NCBI GenBank assembly: GCA_028274465.1
Contig: CM051455.1
Location: forward strand, 117,527,547-117,591,546
From: Plantago ovata
Taxonomy: Eukaryota; Streptophyta; Magnoliopsida; Lamiales; Plantaginaceae
Length of the DNA: 64,000 bases
Direction of reading: 5' to 3'
Shown here in pieces: positions 10,122 through 22,090 of this stretch (positions within the stretch are counted from its first letter, which is position 1; each line of letters starts with the position of its first letter). Made by a program: the position numbers and the translations under genes. Below the pieces are notes generated by a model. It was not told where the DNA came from. It worked only from the letters and a program-made list of their open reading frames with translations, and searched no databases.

Positions 10122-11849
10122 ATGTCTTTCGGAGACGCTCCCTTGCTGAAGCTGGAAAACTACGAAAAATGGCGAAACAACATGATGCTACATCTTGAGG
10201 CCATTAGTGATGAGATGGTTACTGTCATTAATGATGGACCTATCAAAATCACTAAGGTTGAAAGAAGCTTTCCTCACAAAACCACGGATACTACTGGTAA
10301 GGAAACTATCTTAGGAGACCCGGTTGACACCGCCGTTCCAAAACCAATAGACGAATGGACTTCCGACGAAGCCAAGAGATTCCGTCTTGATGGCCAAGCA
10401 AGAAACATCATCATTCGATCAACTCCGGATACTATACAGTGCAAACTGTGGGGTGCCAAAACTGCTAAGGAAGCTTGGAAAATGGTTCAAGATCTTTGTG
10501 TTGGATCTGACCAAACCAAGGAAAACAAACTCGAAGTGCTAAAGTTAAAGTTCCAGAACTTTAAACAAGGTACAGATGAGTCACCGGAAGACTTGGACTT
10601 CAGATTCACAACTCTAGTTAGTGAGATGGCCGCCTTGGGTGTTGGAAATCTTTACTCAGATTCTGAGAAGGTGAAAACCATCATCAGAAGTCTGAACCAA
10701 GAATGGATCCACACCCAGAACTTCTACTACAATCAAGAAATGTCAGACATCACACCAACAGAGTTGTTCTCTCATCTTGCTACTGTCAACTACGAGACAA
10801 AGCAAAGAGAAAATGTGTTTGCTGAAAAATCGCAAAACATTGCTCTTGCTGCAAAGCCGTCATCTTCTGAAAAGAAGAATGATAAAGAGCCTGCTGATGA
10901 AAATTCTTTAGTTGTTAAAAACATGAAGAAATTCATCAGTAAGGAACTTGAAAGGCGAAAAGCAAAAGAGAACCTGAAAAAGCATCTTGGTAACAACTAC
11001 CATAAGTACAAGAATGAGACTAGATCGCTGAACAAGCAAGCTCAGCAAGCAAACTCATCAGAAGAACCAGCAGTTGGAAATGATCTCTGTTTTTACTGCA
11101 AAAAGCCTGGACACTTCAGAGCAAATTGTCCTTTGATGAAAGGCAAATCTGCTGAAAAGAAGAAGAAGTTCAAAAGAGCTTTTATTGTTGAAGAAAAGAA
11201 GAAGCTTCAAGCAAAAATCGATGCATTGTGCATTGATACTAGCTCCGAAGACAGTGAGGAAGAAAGCTCAGACACTGACGATGAAGAAGCCACTCTTGAC
11301 GTAGAGATTGGCAAGGAAGTTTGTGGAATAGCCATGGAAGCTTATCTAGATGTGTCAAACTACGAGTTCTGCCTCATGGCCGGTCAGGTAAACAGTCCTA
11401 CCTCTGACCCTGACTCAGAAAGTGAAGACGAGATTGACCTTGACAAGATTCAAGGAGAAATCGAAATATTTGAGAAAACTCTGAGCAAACAACAAGAGAA
11501 ACTACAGAATGCTGAAACTCTGACCAAGCAGACTACTGAAAAGTATGTCTTGCTGAAGGAAGAAACAGAAAAGAAAGATGCTGAAATAGTGCATCTTAAG
11601 AAGTTGATTGCTGAAGCTACAGAGAAGAATTCTCAGATGGTAATAGAATTGGAAGAGTATCAGTCCTCAATTCTAAAGTTACTTGCTGAAATCCAAGAAA
11701 TGAAAAAGATGAAAATCAATTTCAAATCTTGTGCTGATGCAAGTAATACGCTGACTGAACTAAACTCTTATTTGAGAGATCCATCTCAGAAAGAAGGTTT
11801 AGGTGCAACGTATGAAGGTGATGACGTAATAATCTTGAGTAAAGACTAA
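10122..11849 (+). CDS. gag: Sirevirus Gag (575 aa)
   Basis: This is the structural protein that packages element RNA. The ATG at 10122 is the first after the PBS. Residues 1-250 show the copia Gag (UBN2-type) fold with LKLENYEKWRNNMMLHLEA near the N terminus and CKLWGAKTAKEAWKMVQDL. A CCHC zinc knuckle, CFYCKKPGHFRANC, lies near residue 325. The C-terminal third is acidic and then coiled-coil (Glu/Lys heptads), a long Gag typical of Sireviruses. The frame stops at TAA (11847-11849) but remains open for a further 695 bp, so this stop may be either a mutation or a suppressed codon. GCTGAA codon pairs are conspicuously frequent. Confidence 0.88.
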   Translation: MSFGDAPLLKLENYEKWRNNMMLHLEAISDEMVTVINDGPIKITKVERSFPHKTTDTTGKETILGDPVDTAVPKPIDEWTSDEAKRFRLDGQARNIIIRSTPDTIQCKLWGAKTAKEAWKMVQDLCVGSDQTKENKLEVLKLKFQNFKQGTDESPEDLDFRFTTLVSEMAALGVGNLYSDSEKVKTIIRSLNQEWIHTQNFYYNQEMSDITPTELFSHLATVNYETKQRENVFAEKSQNIALAAKPSSSEKKNDKEPADENSLVVKNMKKFISKELERRKAKENLKKHLGNNYHKYKNETRSLNKQAQQANSSEEPAVGNDLCFYCKKPGHFRANCPLMKGKSAEKKKKFKRAFIVEEKKKLQAKIDALCIDTSSEDSEEESSDTDDEEATLDVEIGKEVCGIAMEAYLDVSNYEFCLMAGQVNSPTSDPDSESEDEIDLDKIQGEIEIFEKTLSKQQEKLQNAETLTKQTTEKYVLLKEETEKKDAEIVHLKKLIAEATEKNSQMVIELEEYQSSILKLLAEIQEMKKMKINFKSCADASNTLTELNSYLRDPSQKEGLGATYEGDDVIILSKD

Positions 11850-12545
11850 TCACCGATTTCGTTTGTACGTGCTACTGATGGTGGTCAACCAGAACTTTAT
11901 CAGTTTGGTCAATCTAAGGTTGCTGAAAAATGCAATCAAGTATCTACGACCGTAAATCCCGCTGTTGCTACTCAAAGTAACAAGACTTTAAAAGGAAAAC
12001 ATGTTGCTGAAAAGCAAACTGTAAAGAAAAAGGATGCTGTAAAGCATTCTGCCAAACAAGTTGCTGAAAAGCAATTTGTTAAGTCAAAAGGCAAGATTAC
12101 TAAAAGTAATCAGAAGACCTTTGCTGACAAACCTGAATCAAGTAAGGTTGCTGATACAAAAGCTCAGCATTCTCCGAAAAGTGGACTCTGTTTTAAAACC
12201 AAGCAAAGTCAACTCTTTCACGAGTATAAGCAAAGTCAGCAAAGATACTTCAAAGAGATGAACAAAATCAAGCCTAAGAGTTCTGACAAGACTCAAAATG
12301 CTAGGGCTAGAAGGAACCTTGCTAGAAAAGAACTTACTGAAAAGTATGTTCAGCAAAAAGGTCAACCGAGCAAGACACCACATCAGAAAGTGGATTTGAT
12401 CAGCACGAATCAAAAGTCTTTTGGCTCAAAACCTCCTAGTTCCTCAGCAAGTAGAAAACAAGTCAAAGTTGAAAAACTTAAGACTTGGGTTTCCACTGGA
12501 CGCATTCTTGAACATGTTAATGGACATCCAATATTGGATAATTAA
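11850..12545 (+). pseudogene. Sirevirus Gag/Pol linker, in frame after the gag stop
   Basis: The same reading frame as gag continues uninterrupted from 11850 to TAA at about 12545. It encodes a Lys/Ser/Gln-rich basic segment with repeated VAEKQ motifs. It ends shortly before the protease motif, which is in another frame (from 12551). In intact relatives this would connect gag to pol. Whether the gag stop is natural read-through or decay cannot be decided from one copy. Confidence 0.65.
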
Positions 12546-12550
12546 CTTGT

Positions 12551-13397
12551 TTGCTCTTGATTGTGCAGACTTCAGCCACGGAGACAAATGCAATCTGGCA
12601 CTTTGACAGTGGTTGTGGAAAGCACATGACGGGCAACAAGAATAACCTTATAAACTATAGACGGTGGTCTAAAGGTCCAACAATAAGGTTTGCTGGTGGA
12701 GGCTCTGGTTCTACAAAAGGCTATGGTGACGTGAAGTTAGGATGCATTACCATTACGGGAGTTCTTTATGTCAAAAATCTTAAGTTTAACCTTTTCAGCA
12801 TGAGTCAATTTGCTGACAAAGGATACTTCATCAAAATCAAAAGTGATGAATGTAAACTTATAGACTTTGAGACAAAGAAGGTTATTATGATTGCCAGAAG
12901 ATCAGGAGGCTTGTACACCGTAGATTGGTCTTCAGCAATCGTTGAAAAATGCCTTGTCTCAAATCACGATTGCCTTGCTGAAAAAGCATGGTTATGGCAT
13001 AAACGAACAAGTCACCTAAACTTCAAGACGCTGAATAAGCTGTCTATAAAGACACTTGTAGTTGGATTACCTAAGGTTACTTTTAAGAAGGATGGTGTTT
13101 GCAATGCATGTCAGCAAGGTAAGAAAACCAAATCTTCTTTTAAGAACAAGGCAGTACCGTCAACTACAAAACCTTTACAACTCCTGCACATGGACTTGTT
13201 TGAATCTTCTTCAACAAGCTATGCTGGTAAGAAGTATGGTCTGGTGGTGGTAGATGACTACTCAAGATTCACTTGGGTAGTATTTATCAAACACAAATCT
13301 GAAACAAGGACTGAAATACCTAACTTGCTGAATAAGCTTGAAGTCATGAAAAATGACAAGGTAAAAGTCATAAGGACAGACCATGGTACTGAGTTTG
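12551..13397 (+). pseudogene. pol: Sirevirus protease and N-terminal half of integrase, cut by element A
   Basis: The frame starts near the aspartic protease motif (WHFDSGCGKHMTGN, copia form of D-S/T-G). It then carries the integrase zinc domain: His in WLWHKRTSHLNF and Cys in CNACQQGKK (HHCC). The catalytic core follows, with the first Asp in LLHMDLF and the second in RTDHGTEF. The integrase is interrupted exactly there by insertion of element A at 13398, and coding resumes at 39583. Bases 13393-13397 (GTTTG) are the left target duplication. It is one base out of frame with gag. Confidence 0.88.
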
Positions 13398-14625
13398 TGA
13401 TGAACTGGTTAGAACTTGTCAGATTCTAGTTAATCAAATAAATTTGTATTTAGCCAAAGGCAATTCACAACTACAACGAAAACCGTAGTGTAGCAGTAGA
13501 ATAACCTCGAGTGTCGATCTCTAAGGACTATAACTAGCTTTATCTAATCTAACTTAAGAATATAAAATCAACAGACGACTTAGCAAAGGTTTTTCTTAAC
13601 AGATAATGGAGATTGGTGATAGTATGGTCATTCAAAGCATAGCAGGTTAATAATCATGCATAAATTCCCCGATTTTGCATAGAGATCTTTGATCAATGAA
13701 TTGTCCAGTTGTGTTCCGTAATTATTCAACACTACGAAGATAGAGATTTAGATAGACTAAAGAAATAAAGCAATAACTCAAAGTATAATGCGCGATATAG
13801 TCATTAGCATAATTATTAACCCTTCGCTAAGAAATCACATACTATCACCAACGAGAAGTTTAGCTACTCATAGATGTCATGCAATGAACAGAAATCATAC
13901 CACGAATGAATGAAAACATGATGAAAGATATATAAATATAAATAGAAAAACTGTAAGATACAATGTTACCGAAGATTGTCAATCTCCGAAGAATCGCGAT
14001 CTTACAAGCTCCAAAACGCTAAGAAAAAGTATCTCCTATGCTAAGAATCTCCAGAACAGGCTCTGGAGAATTCCTACCTAAAACTAATGAGAAAGGTGAG
14101 AGAAAAGGTCTGGAATAGTATGAAAAACGGAGAAAACTGAGCAACTATATATAGGCATTCGGCAGGTGTGGGGCGAAGGGCCCCACACACCGGGCGATTC
14201 GCCTGGTGTGGGGCGATTTGCCCCACGTCCCGGGCGACTCGCCCGGGAGGTTTTTTTGGCTGAAAACGCGTCTTTTTTGGCTGAAAACGCGACTCGCCCG
14301 GGAGGTTTTTGGATATCTGTTCCTTTTTGGACTCGGTTTTTGCCTTCTAGTGACCTTTTAGCCTTCAGATTCGACCCCTAGACTTCAAATCCTATCCGGA
14401 ATCTTCGAGATACTCCAAATAGGCCTTCGGAACACCAATTCCTTGTCTACTTCAATATAATTGCTCGGAAAACCTCATTTTTCACCCAAAACCTGTAAAA
14501 TACAAACTAAAGGGAAACGTGACACTATTCTAATAAAATGCACTAAAATATAGCTAAATTAACATAGAGGATAGCTAAAATAGGTGAAAAAGACTCAAAT
14601 GAAAGTGTAAAATACACGTTCATCA
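13398..14625 (-). repeat. 3' LTR of element A (1228 bp)
   Basis: TGATGAACTGG to CGTTCATCA. It is about 54 bp longer than the 5' LTR, mainly because the palindromic GGGCGA-TCGCCC segment (14160-14310) is partly duplicated. Otherwise the copies are near-identical, pointing to a fairly recent insertion. Confidence 0.93.
14145..14155 (-). promoter_or_regulatory. TATA box in element A LTR, adjoining GC-rich palindromes
   Basis: CCTATATATAG on minus lies directly downstream (in transcript sense) of a cluster of imperfect palindromes such as CGGGCGACTCGCCCG at 14160-14310. The right LTR has the same arrangement near 39160. Confidence 0.6.
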
Positions 14626-16739
14626 AACTCCCCAAACCGAACCTTTGCTTGTCCTCAAGCAACTAAGCTAGACTCTAATGCAAAAAACAATGAAACACAA
14701 AAAATGGAGTCTCATGCCAAATGAAATGAACTAATCTATTGAATCTATCAAAAAACATATGAACACAAACCATACAAATCATAACATGAATATAGGTTGA
14801 TGAATGCCTCGATTGACTCATACACATTCACATTAGCAGTTATGTCAAGATAAGATAGTCTCTCGTAACATTCTCTACCTGGACCTAGTCAGTGACGACG
14901 TAATGAAACATGTTAAAATACGAATGGTTGTCCCGTGCCTATGAAACTGAGGACTTACTGCTGTTCACCAAGTTAAGACTTTTCCTCAAAGAGGTCGAAC
15001 CAATACTGGCTCTCATCAAACGAAGGAGGGTTCCCTAAAAAAGTTAACACTCCCCTATTCTACCCATCTCTCAAGCAAAGCCTTAAGCTATTCACCACTT
15101 CTTGAATGGCAGGACGAGGGTGGTCTAGAACAGATGACACTCAAAAAAGAAAAGATAGAAAATTATAACACGATTACGAACATTACAAGAATTGAAAAAT
15201 GAGACACAAACACTTTGCTAAACTGCTTTTTGGCTTTTTTGGACCCTTCTTTGCTTTTTTGGGGTATTTTCTTCTTTTTTTTTTCTTTTTTCTTTTCCAG
15301 TTTTTTTTTCTTTTTTCCTGGAATTTTTCTTTTTCTTTTTTTTCAATTTTGTTTTTTAGCCAGCAGTAGCACAACGAAAAAGAAACAATATGACACAAAC
15401 GACCTCCCCAAACCTATTCGAAAGAATAGGTTGGAGTACAAAATTTACGAAAAAGGAAAAATAAACTCACAACAAAAACGAAAAACAAGTCTAATGATAG
15501 TGTAACCCCCTCCCCAAACCTATTCGGAAGAATAGGTTGCAAACAAAGGATCACACAATCTCACACTACCTCCTTCCTAGGCATTTAGCAATCTCAAAGC
15601 AAGGTGAAGACTTGTTGCCTCTTAGGTACATAATTACTCGGGAAAACAACCATAAGACCCTAACATGCATCATCCTATTATAAAGGCCTTCGTGAACCGC
15701 AGTAGAGAAAACACCACTAAGTGATGTCGAGACTACCAAGCTTAACTAAGTGCAATACATAAATGTGACAAGCCAAGCGAGAAAAACCTCAAACAAATTC
15801 ATAGAGATGAAGCATATGATTAATGGCATAATTAGTTGATCTACCCAATAAAAAAGTTCAAAACATTTGGCAATAAACTCCATATAAAACATGCAAGACT
15901 ATCCTAGGATGAATGTAGTGGATGCAACTAAAAACTAAGAAAGCAGTAAACGTGCAAATGCAAATGCAGACGGATAAACATGCAAGGTACTATACTCATC
16001 CTACCAATGTCAAGCTCTAAACCATCAATGGCAAGCTCCAAACTAACAACACTAGTTCACTTAAATCCCATCCCCCCTCATGAATTTAAAGCTAGTCCCT
16101 AGGAGTAAGAAAATGAGGAAATAAGATGTGATACTAGATGTTACCGCGTGGTTTGGCCTCGGACGGCTGAGTATGCTGGATGTAAGGTATTGAGACTGCT
16201 CGAGGGGCCTTATAGGTGATCATCGGAGCACGTGGTGGTTGTGGTAGTTCCATGGATAGGGCCAACTCCTCCATCAGTACTCATGACATCCTTATTGCCC
16301 CTATGGTCTTCATTGTCAATACTGTCATCACCATCGTCACCAGTAGAGTTGCATTGTCGAAGAGAATCCTCAAGATTATCCGCCGCAGTTATGGAATCGT
16401 CCATCCTGTAGCTCTCCAATAGGTTGTGAACTGTTGAAGGGGAAAGAGCAGTGGTATCAGAGCCTCCCTCTCCAACGTTTTACACCCCGAGGAAGTTACA
16501 GTAAGCTGCTCGGATACTCAGAGGTCTTCTTCCATTTTTTCCAATGTCGACCACATTCTCTACGGTTGATGCCCCCGATGTCTATATGGCGCTCCCTTTA
16601 GAAGCAGTCAAGGGGCACCCCTAAGAGGGGCTGGGTGTCCATGTCATTATGTTTTGGAACCAAGCTAGCGATTCGGAACTTTCTCAACACTGTCGACTCA
16701 AGACTGAATCCGTTGTGGTGAGGTCGTCCCGGTGCCTTC
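14626..16739 (-). other. Element A 3' internal region: PPT, hairpin-G modules, polypyrimidine tract
   Basis: Next to the LTR (plus 14626-14665) is the polypurine tract on minus (GGTTTGGGGAGTT) preceded by a TTGCTTGAGGACAAGCAA hairpin. A T-rich tract lies at 15225-15360. Two hairpin modules (CCTATTCGAAAGAATAGG type, next to GGGGAGG on minus) lie near 15400 and 15515. No gene is supported except the tail of the possible accessory ORF (to 16608). On plus, 16449-16463 holds an iMet-PBS-like string (TGGTATCAGAGCC) of unknown origin. Confidence 0.65.
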
Positions 16740-16744
16740 CTATT

Positions 16745-18149
16745 TGATGATGTCGTTTTTCACCAATTAAATTTGTTTTAAAAGCCTAAGAACACTTATC
16801 ACTACACAAACTAGAGTGCAATGGCAAGTTGTCCCCGAGTGTCGTTCTCTCGGGACCTAACGTGGCTTTGTTTGAGGTTTTTGCAAGTAATTTCAGTCAA
16901 CGAGTTCAAATGTTGATAGAATCGTTTCCTTTCAACAATAGCAGCGAGAAAACAGATTGTTGTAAACAAGTTTGGAAAACGGTTGGTGGTAGAAATCAAA
17001 TACACATGCATGGGTTACGTATATGCTCACAAGTTCAGTGCGTAGAACCTTCGATCAAGTCTGCTAAGCAACTCGTCTAGGCAAATTTAAGACACACATC
17101 ATGAAAGATCACTATCAATACTTTAGAGGTGCTTGTCACCAACACCATTTATCTAGCATGCTGCAAATCTCTAACATACAATCCTATAGCTTTCATTGAC
17201 CAAGAGTTTGTCACTATACTCAATTCGAATATATTTTATAGGCAACTAAGAATCATATGAAGGGATTTGCAGCAAGATTGAATCACAATCTCATGTAAGC
17301 ATAAACATAACCCATAGCATGCATATTCTACATTCTACCACCAACACAAAAGATTTAGCTACTCATATTCATCAACATAGACATCAATTCATATGAATAA
17401 TAATCAGAATACATCATATCAAACTACAAGACAAGAGAGTGATACAAGTTACCACCAAAGCTGTCACTAATCGGTGGAAATCAAAGAAAACCTCTCTGTA
17501 GATGATTACAAAGGATGAATCCCAATCAAAACCTTGAATCCCAAGCTAAAATACAAAGTAATCTGAATATTCTCTGAGTTTTGGGGCTTAGGAGCTCTCC
17601 AAAACCAAGTTAAAGTTCAAAAGATATTCAAAAAATGATCAAAGATCAGATCTTAGAAGGAAAATCCGAAAACGTAACCGCTGCCAAGCGGACCGCTTGG
17701 AGAAGCCAAGCGGAGCGCTTGGCAAGCGAAGCGCTTCGGGCACTCCAAGCGCTTCGCTTGGCTTCTATGCCAAAGCTCCTGGAATTTGAAGCGGAGCGCT
17801 TCACTATTCCAGGCGCTTAGCTTGGCTCCTGGGCAGATTTTTGTCTTCAAACTCAATCTTTTTTCCCTCGCATGGCCCTCGGGTGCCTTGGACTCATCCT
17901 TCTCGATGCTTATTGATACTCAAACACTTACGAACAAGCCACGGAGATTGGGGAACTTCAACGGGGCCATCTTTTCCATCAAAAAGGCTCGTTTTTAGCT
18001 CCAAAAACGCCGTTTCGTACCTAAGTGCCTGAAAATGCAGAAAACACAAAACGTGACACTATTCTACAAAGCTAACCAAAAAACAAGGCTAGAAGATAGC
18101 AAAAGAAGGTAAAAAAGACAAGATGAACGCGTCAAAAATACGTTCATCA
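16745..18149 (-). repeat. 3' LTR of element B (1405 bp)
   Basis: It runs from TGATGATGTCG to CGTTCATCA and is nearly identical to the LTRs of C in reverse complement. A cluster of CCAAGCG-N3-CGCTTGG palindromes occupies 17688-17830. Confidence 0.92.
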
Positions 18150-20230
18150 AACTCCCCAAACCAAACCTTTGCTTGTCCTCAAGCAACAAACTATCCTAAA
18201 TGCAACACAAAAGGAGTCTCATGCCAAGTAAAGTGAACTAATCTATTGAATCTACCAAATGCTTATGAACAAAACCAAATGAGCATGACATGCAAATAGG
18301 TTGAAGTATGCCTCGATTGCGAGTATACACATTCTCAAGTGCACTTGGTTAAACAAAGGAGTCTCTCGTAACATCTTCTACCTGGACCTGGTCAGTGACG
18401 ACACAATGATGCATGTTATCATACTACAATTGCCCCGTGCCTATGAAACCGAGGGCTTACTTCTGTTCACCAAGCGAGACTTTTCCTCAAGAGAGGGCGA
18501 ACCAATACTGGCTCTCATCAAACGAAGGAGGGTTCCTTTAGAAAGATAACACTCCCCTATTCTACCCAGACTCTAAAGAATGAGCCTCTTTCAACCACTT
18601 CTTGAATAGCAAGACGAGGGTGGTCAAGAACAGGCCTTGGACAAAGGCGACACGAAACAAAAGATAGAATTTACAACTCGATAACTTCAAAAACAAATAT
18701 TTACATGACACTTGACACTTTACTAGACTGCTTTTGGCTTGCAACGACCCTTCTTTTGCTTTTGGGTCTTATTCTTTATTTTCTTTCTTTTTTTTTTATT
18801 TTCTTTTCTCTTTTTTTTTTTTTCTTTTCTTCTTCTCTTTTTTTTCTTTTCTTTTTTTCTCTTTCTTTTTTTATAGGGGCAAGCAGCAGTACTATGTGTC
18901 AAAAACACCTCCCCAAACCTATTCGAGAGAATAGGTTTGAGCACAAAGACGAAAGGGAAAAAGGAAAGACCCTTTACAAAGACACCTCCCCAAACCTATT
19001 CGAAAGAATAGGTTGGGACACAAAACAAAAAGAAAACGAAAAAGGAAACTTTACAACGACTCAAAGAAGAAAGACAAGATCAACGAAGCAACCCCCTCCC
19101 CAAACCTATTCGATAGAATAGGTTTAATACAAGGAATCGCACACCTCACACTACCTCCTTCCTAGGCATTTGGCAATCTCAAATCGAGGTGAAGAACTTG
19201 TCGCCTCTTACGTACATAATTACACGGGTTACAACCATAGACTCTAACATGCATCATTTCATAAGGCCATCGTGAACCGCAACAGAAGAAACACCACTCA
19301 AGGTGATGTCGAGACTACTAAGCTTAACTAGTGCACATGCGAATGTGACAAACCAAGCGAGACAAGCCTCAAACTACTTGCAAAGTGATGCAACATATGA
19401 TCAATGGCCATAAACACTTAGTCTACTCAATAAAAAAGTTCAAAAGACTTGGCAATAAACTCCACACACAACAATGTGCAACAACTAATCTAGGGATGAT
19501 ATGCATGCAAAAAATTGAAAGAAAAAAAAAATGACAAATCACATGAACTTGAGTAAACTCAGGCATGTACGAACCACACAAGCATATAGTACTGAAAATC
19601 CAATACCCCCTCCCCAAACCTAAACTTTTGCTCGTCCTCGAGCAAAGAAAAGTTGAAAGAAAAGGAAAAATTGGATTGAAAGTACACTTCCCTGAGATAA
19701 AGGTTCGTGTCCAATCTCCTATATATGAGTAGTACCTGAAAGGACTCAAGAAACAAGTGAGAACGGGTGCGCAAAGGTGAGAAGAATGGAAAAACGAGGA
19801 AAATCTGGGTACAGGGTCCAAGCGGGCCGCTTGGCGGGAGCCAAGCGGTTCGCTTGGCCAAGCGGAGCGCTTGGGAGGCTCCAGGCGCTCCGCTTGAATT
19901 TCCAGGAAGTTGCAAAACTTCCTGGAATTTGAAGCGGACCGCTTGGCCCTTCCAAGCGCTTCGCTTGGCCTTGTTTCCAGATTTTCGATGTTTTTCCTCT
20001 CTTAATCACCTAAGGCACCAAGACAAAACTAGACTAAACTAATCACGACAAAAGGCACACAGGCCACAACTACAAAAGCAAATAAAAAGTACAAGAGTCA
20101 AAAGTCATAGCATCATACAACCAAATCGAAATGAAAAGAGTTTCAACCAACAATAGAAAACGAGCCAAAATAACGATAATATACAAATACTACCGATAAA
20201 TGTGGCCCCTGTCGGCTGGTGTCTCTAGGA
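18150..20230 (-). other. Element B 3' non-coding region with PPT modules and palindromes
   Basis: In transcript order (right to left) it holds a cluster of CCAAGCG/CGCTTGG palindromes (19815-19990), a decoy polypurine module (TTTGCTCGAGGACGAGCAAA hairpin plus GGTTTGGGGAGGGGG, about 19605-19645) and three hairpin-G modules near 18905, 18985 and 19095. A ~110 bp T-rich tract (18775-18875) and the true polypurine tract with its hairpin (18150-18187) follow. Frames made of poly-Phe or poly-Lys here are composition artefacts. It matches 29100-30918 of element C in inverted orientation. Confidence 0.75.
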
Positions 20231-21533
20231 CTAGGGGTCGTAGGGGGTGTTAGGAAAGTCACTCCCACTACCACCGGTCTGATCATGGAAAGGGTACCCC
20301 GGAATTCGGCGAGCTAAGGCATCATAGCGGTTCATCGTCTCCTCCTGGTGGGCTCTCCAACGCCTAGTGTCCTCTGCTCGAGCGGCCTCCCAACGCTGAT
20401 CTACACGCCCCTGGTAATCATCCCAACGCTGCTCCTCCATCACACGGAAGTCCTCCCACCTCTTGACTTCGCGCTCCTCAAATCCCCGAATTGGGTCGAC
20501 TGAGCCTCCAACATGGTGGTTTGGAAGCTACCAAACTGATCGACCAAGATCTGGTTGAACCCCGAGAAGTCGAATCTTCCTTGTCCGGCCGTAGGCGGAG
20601 GTGGGGGAGGTGTCACATGGCGCGTAACTCTCGGTGGCATGGGTTCTCCTTGCTGAGTGCACCAAGCCCCGTGCATCTCATTGTACGTATCAATGTTGAT
20701 GGGTTTCTTCGGCTTCTTGTCCAGGACGAGGTCGGGAACTCCGGCCTCCTTGCACATGCCCGTGATCAAGTTACCAAAGGCAAGCTTCCGGTTTGCATTG
20801 CGTCGGCGCTTGAATTCCTCGAAGATGACAACGCCAGGAGTGAGAGGCAAATTATGCAAGAGAGCATGGACTAGGACTCCGTAATAGGACTGAACCTCGG
20901 AATCATGTGTGCTAGGGATCAGATTGGCTTGAACGAACTTCAACATTATCCTCGCCTCGAAGGTGAGATCGTTGTGGCGAAAAATCCGGGGTGGTTCATC
21001 AGGAAATTCAAAATCCTCCACGGTAATGCCGTTCAACACCTCCATGGGGTAATGATCAGACTCCCGGTCATAGACATAGAGCTCCGCGGGATCAAATCTC
21101 TCGTGGGCTGCAGGCCGGCGGTTCGGATTCCGCGTCAGTGGCCTATCCAACCGCATGATGAAGCTAGTGATGCTCAAAGGAGTAAACTCGACCCCAACAC
21201 CGCGGACGGGAACCTCACCGGTCCGTTCATTGTAGTCCGTGAAGGCAATGTAGAAATCCTCCACTACTGCTTGGTCCCAATTTGGCATGACCTCGCCATA
21301 GTACTTCCAGCCTCACTCATTAATGAGCTTGTTGAGCTCTCTGGCGCCATCCAACGCGCTCTCACCAGCCGTGAAACGAATGCTCCTCTCGGAAATGTAG
21401 GTGTGCTTGTGGGCATGGAAATTCGCTTCGAATTGCCTTGCCCTACCCGATTGGCGATGCTCGCTGGGTGTGGCCGTTTGTTGGGCACTCGAGGTCCCTT
21501 CTCCCCTTGATCTCTTGGATCTTCTTGATGCCA
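20231..21533 (-). pseudogene. Athila env-like/ORF3 protein (putative plant transposon protein domain)
   Basis: The ATG at 21533 starts a basic Ser/Arg-rich segment (MASRRSKRSRGEG). After an in-frame TGA (21313-21315, probably from CGA) the same frame continues with the core domain: VVEDFYIAFTDYNER, VPVRGVGVEFTPLSITSFI, VLVHALLHNLPLTPGVVIF. A Pro tract and a Gln/Arg/Trp-rich coiled coil follow. A one-base shift near 20450 leads into the C-terminal frame ending at 20231. The pattern matches the domain called putative plant transposon protein that Athila elements carry between pol and the 3' LTR. It is often called env-like by position only: I see no signal peptide or membrane segment. It lies on the sense strand of B, just after a splice-acceptor-like TTTTTTCTAG. 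Confidence 0.72.
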
Positions 21534-22090
21534 TTGTACCTAGAAAAAATCTTATTAGATAACTTCAAGAGACAATGAGACTTAGACTCTTATACTACTG
21601 CCAAACAATCTACTTCTACTCTAAGACAAGTATACGTTCTTCGTTTAAAACAAGTCATAACGCAACAAGTCGACTCTTAGACGTCAAAACTCACTCAAGT
21701 GTCGTTTTTAACGAGTTTGAAAGCTTGCTAAAATTCAAACACAGCGAATCGAGAGGCTTCTACACCTCGTTACGATTAGCTAATTCGAATCAAACCAAGC
21801 AAACAAACTCGCCATTAGAACTACCCAACCAATCCAACACATTCTCATGCAATCACAACATCACCATAATCATATCATAACTCAAATTGAAGGCTAACAA
21901 TCATCAAACAATTACATAGCAAAAATTCGAATCACTAGAGTTCATCATAAATCAAGAGGAGCAAAATTCGAATTTAGACATCACATCTAGTAAGAAACAT
22001 GCTCAATAATCATTATCAAACTCTAATTCACCAATGCATAACACAATTGAAGCTAATTAAGATAAAATCCCAAATTCAAGAAAGTTAGGG
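21534..22090 (-). other. Leader/intron upstream of the env-like ORF, truncated by element C
   Basis: On minus this AT-rich segment starts at the C insertion (after CCCTAACTTTC) and ends in a T-rich tract and TTTTTTCTAG just before the ATG. It looks like the 3' part of an intron in the 5' UTR of a separate env-like transcript. Element A has a homologous segment (about 35027-35568) with both donor and acceptor. No ORF. Confidence 0.5.

Noticed and set aside
10274-10459. Minus-strand frames inside Sirevirus gag (also 10790-10996)
   Set aside because: Shadows of the gag CDS.
17635-17856. Overlapping open frames on both strands in LTR palindromes (also 22242-22621, 34159-34605)
   Set aside because: They arise because the CCAAGCG/CGCTTGG palindromes read as similar Ala-Lys-Arg-Ser-rich strings on both strands. 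No start context, no conservation between LTR copies.
18705-19121. Poly-Phe/poly-Lys frames (also 15183-15505, 30129-30335)
   Set aside because: Translated polypyrimidine tracts of the element 3' regions, not genes.
20491-21510. Plus-strand frames opposite the env-like ORF
   Set aside because: Shadows; the minus frame carries the conserved domain and lies in the sense direction of element B.
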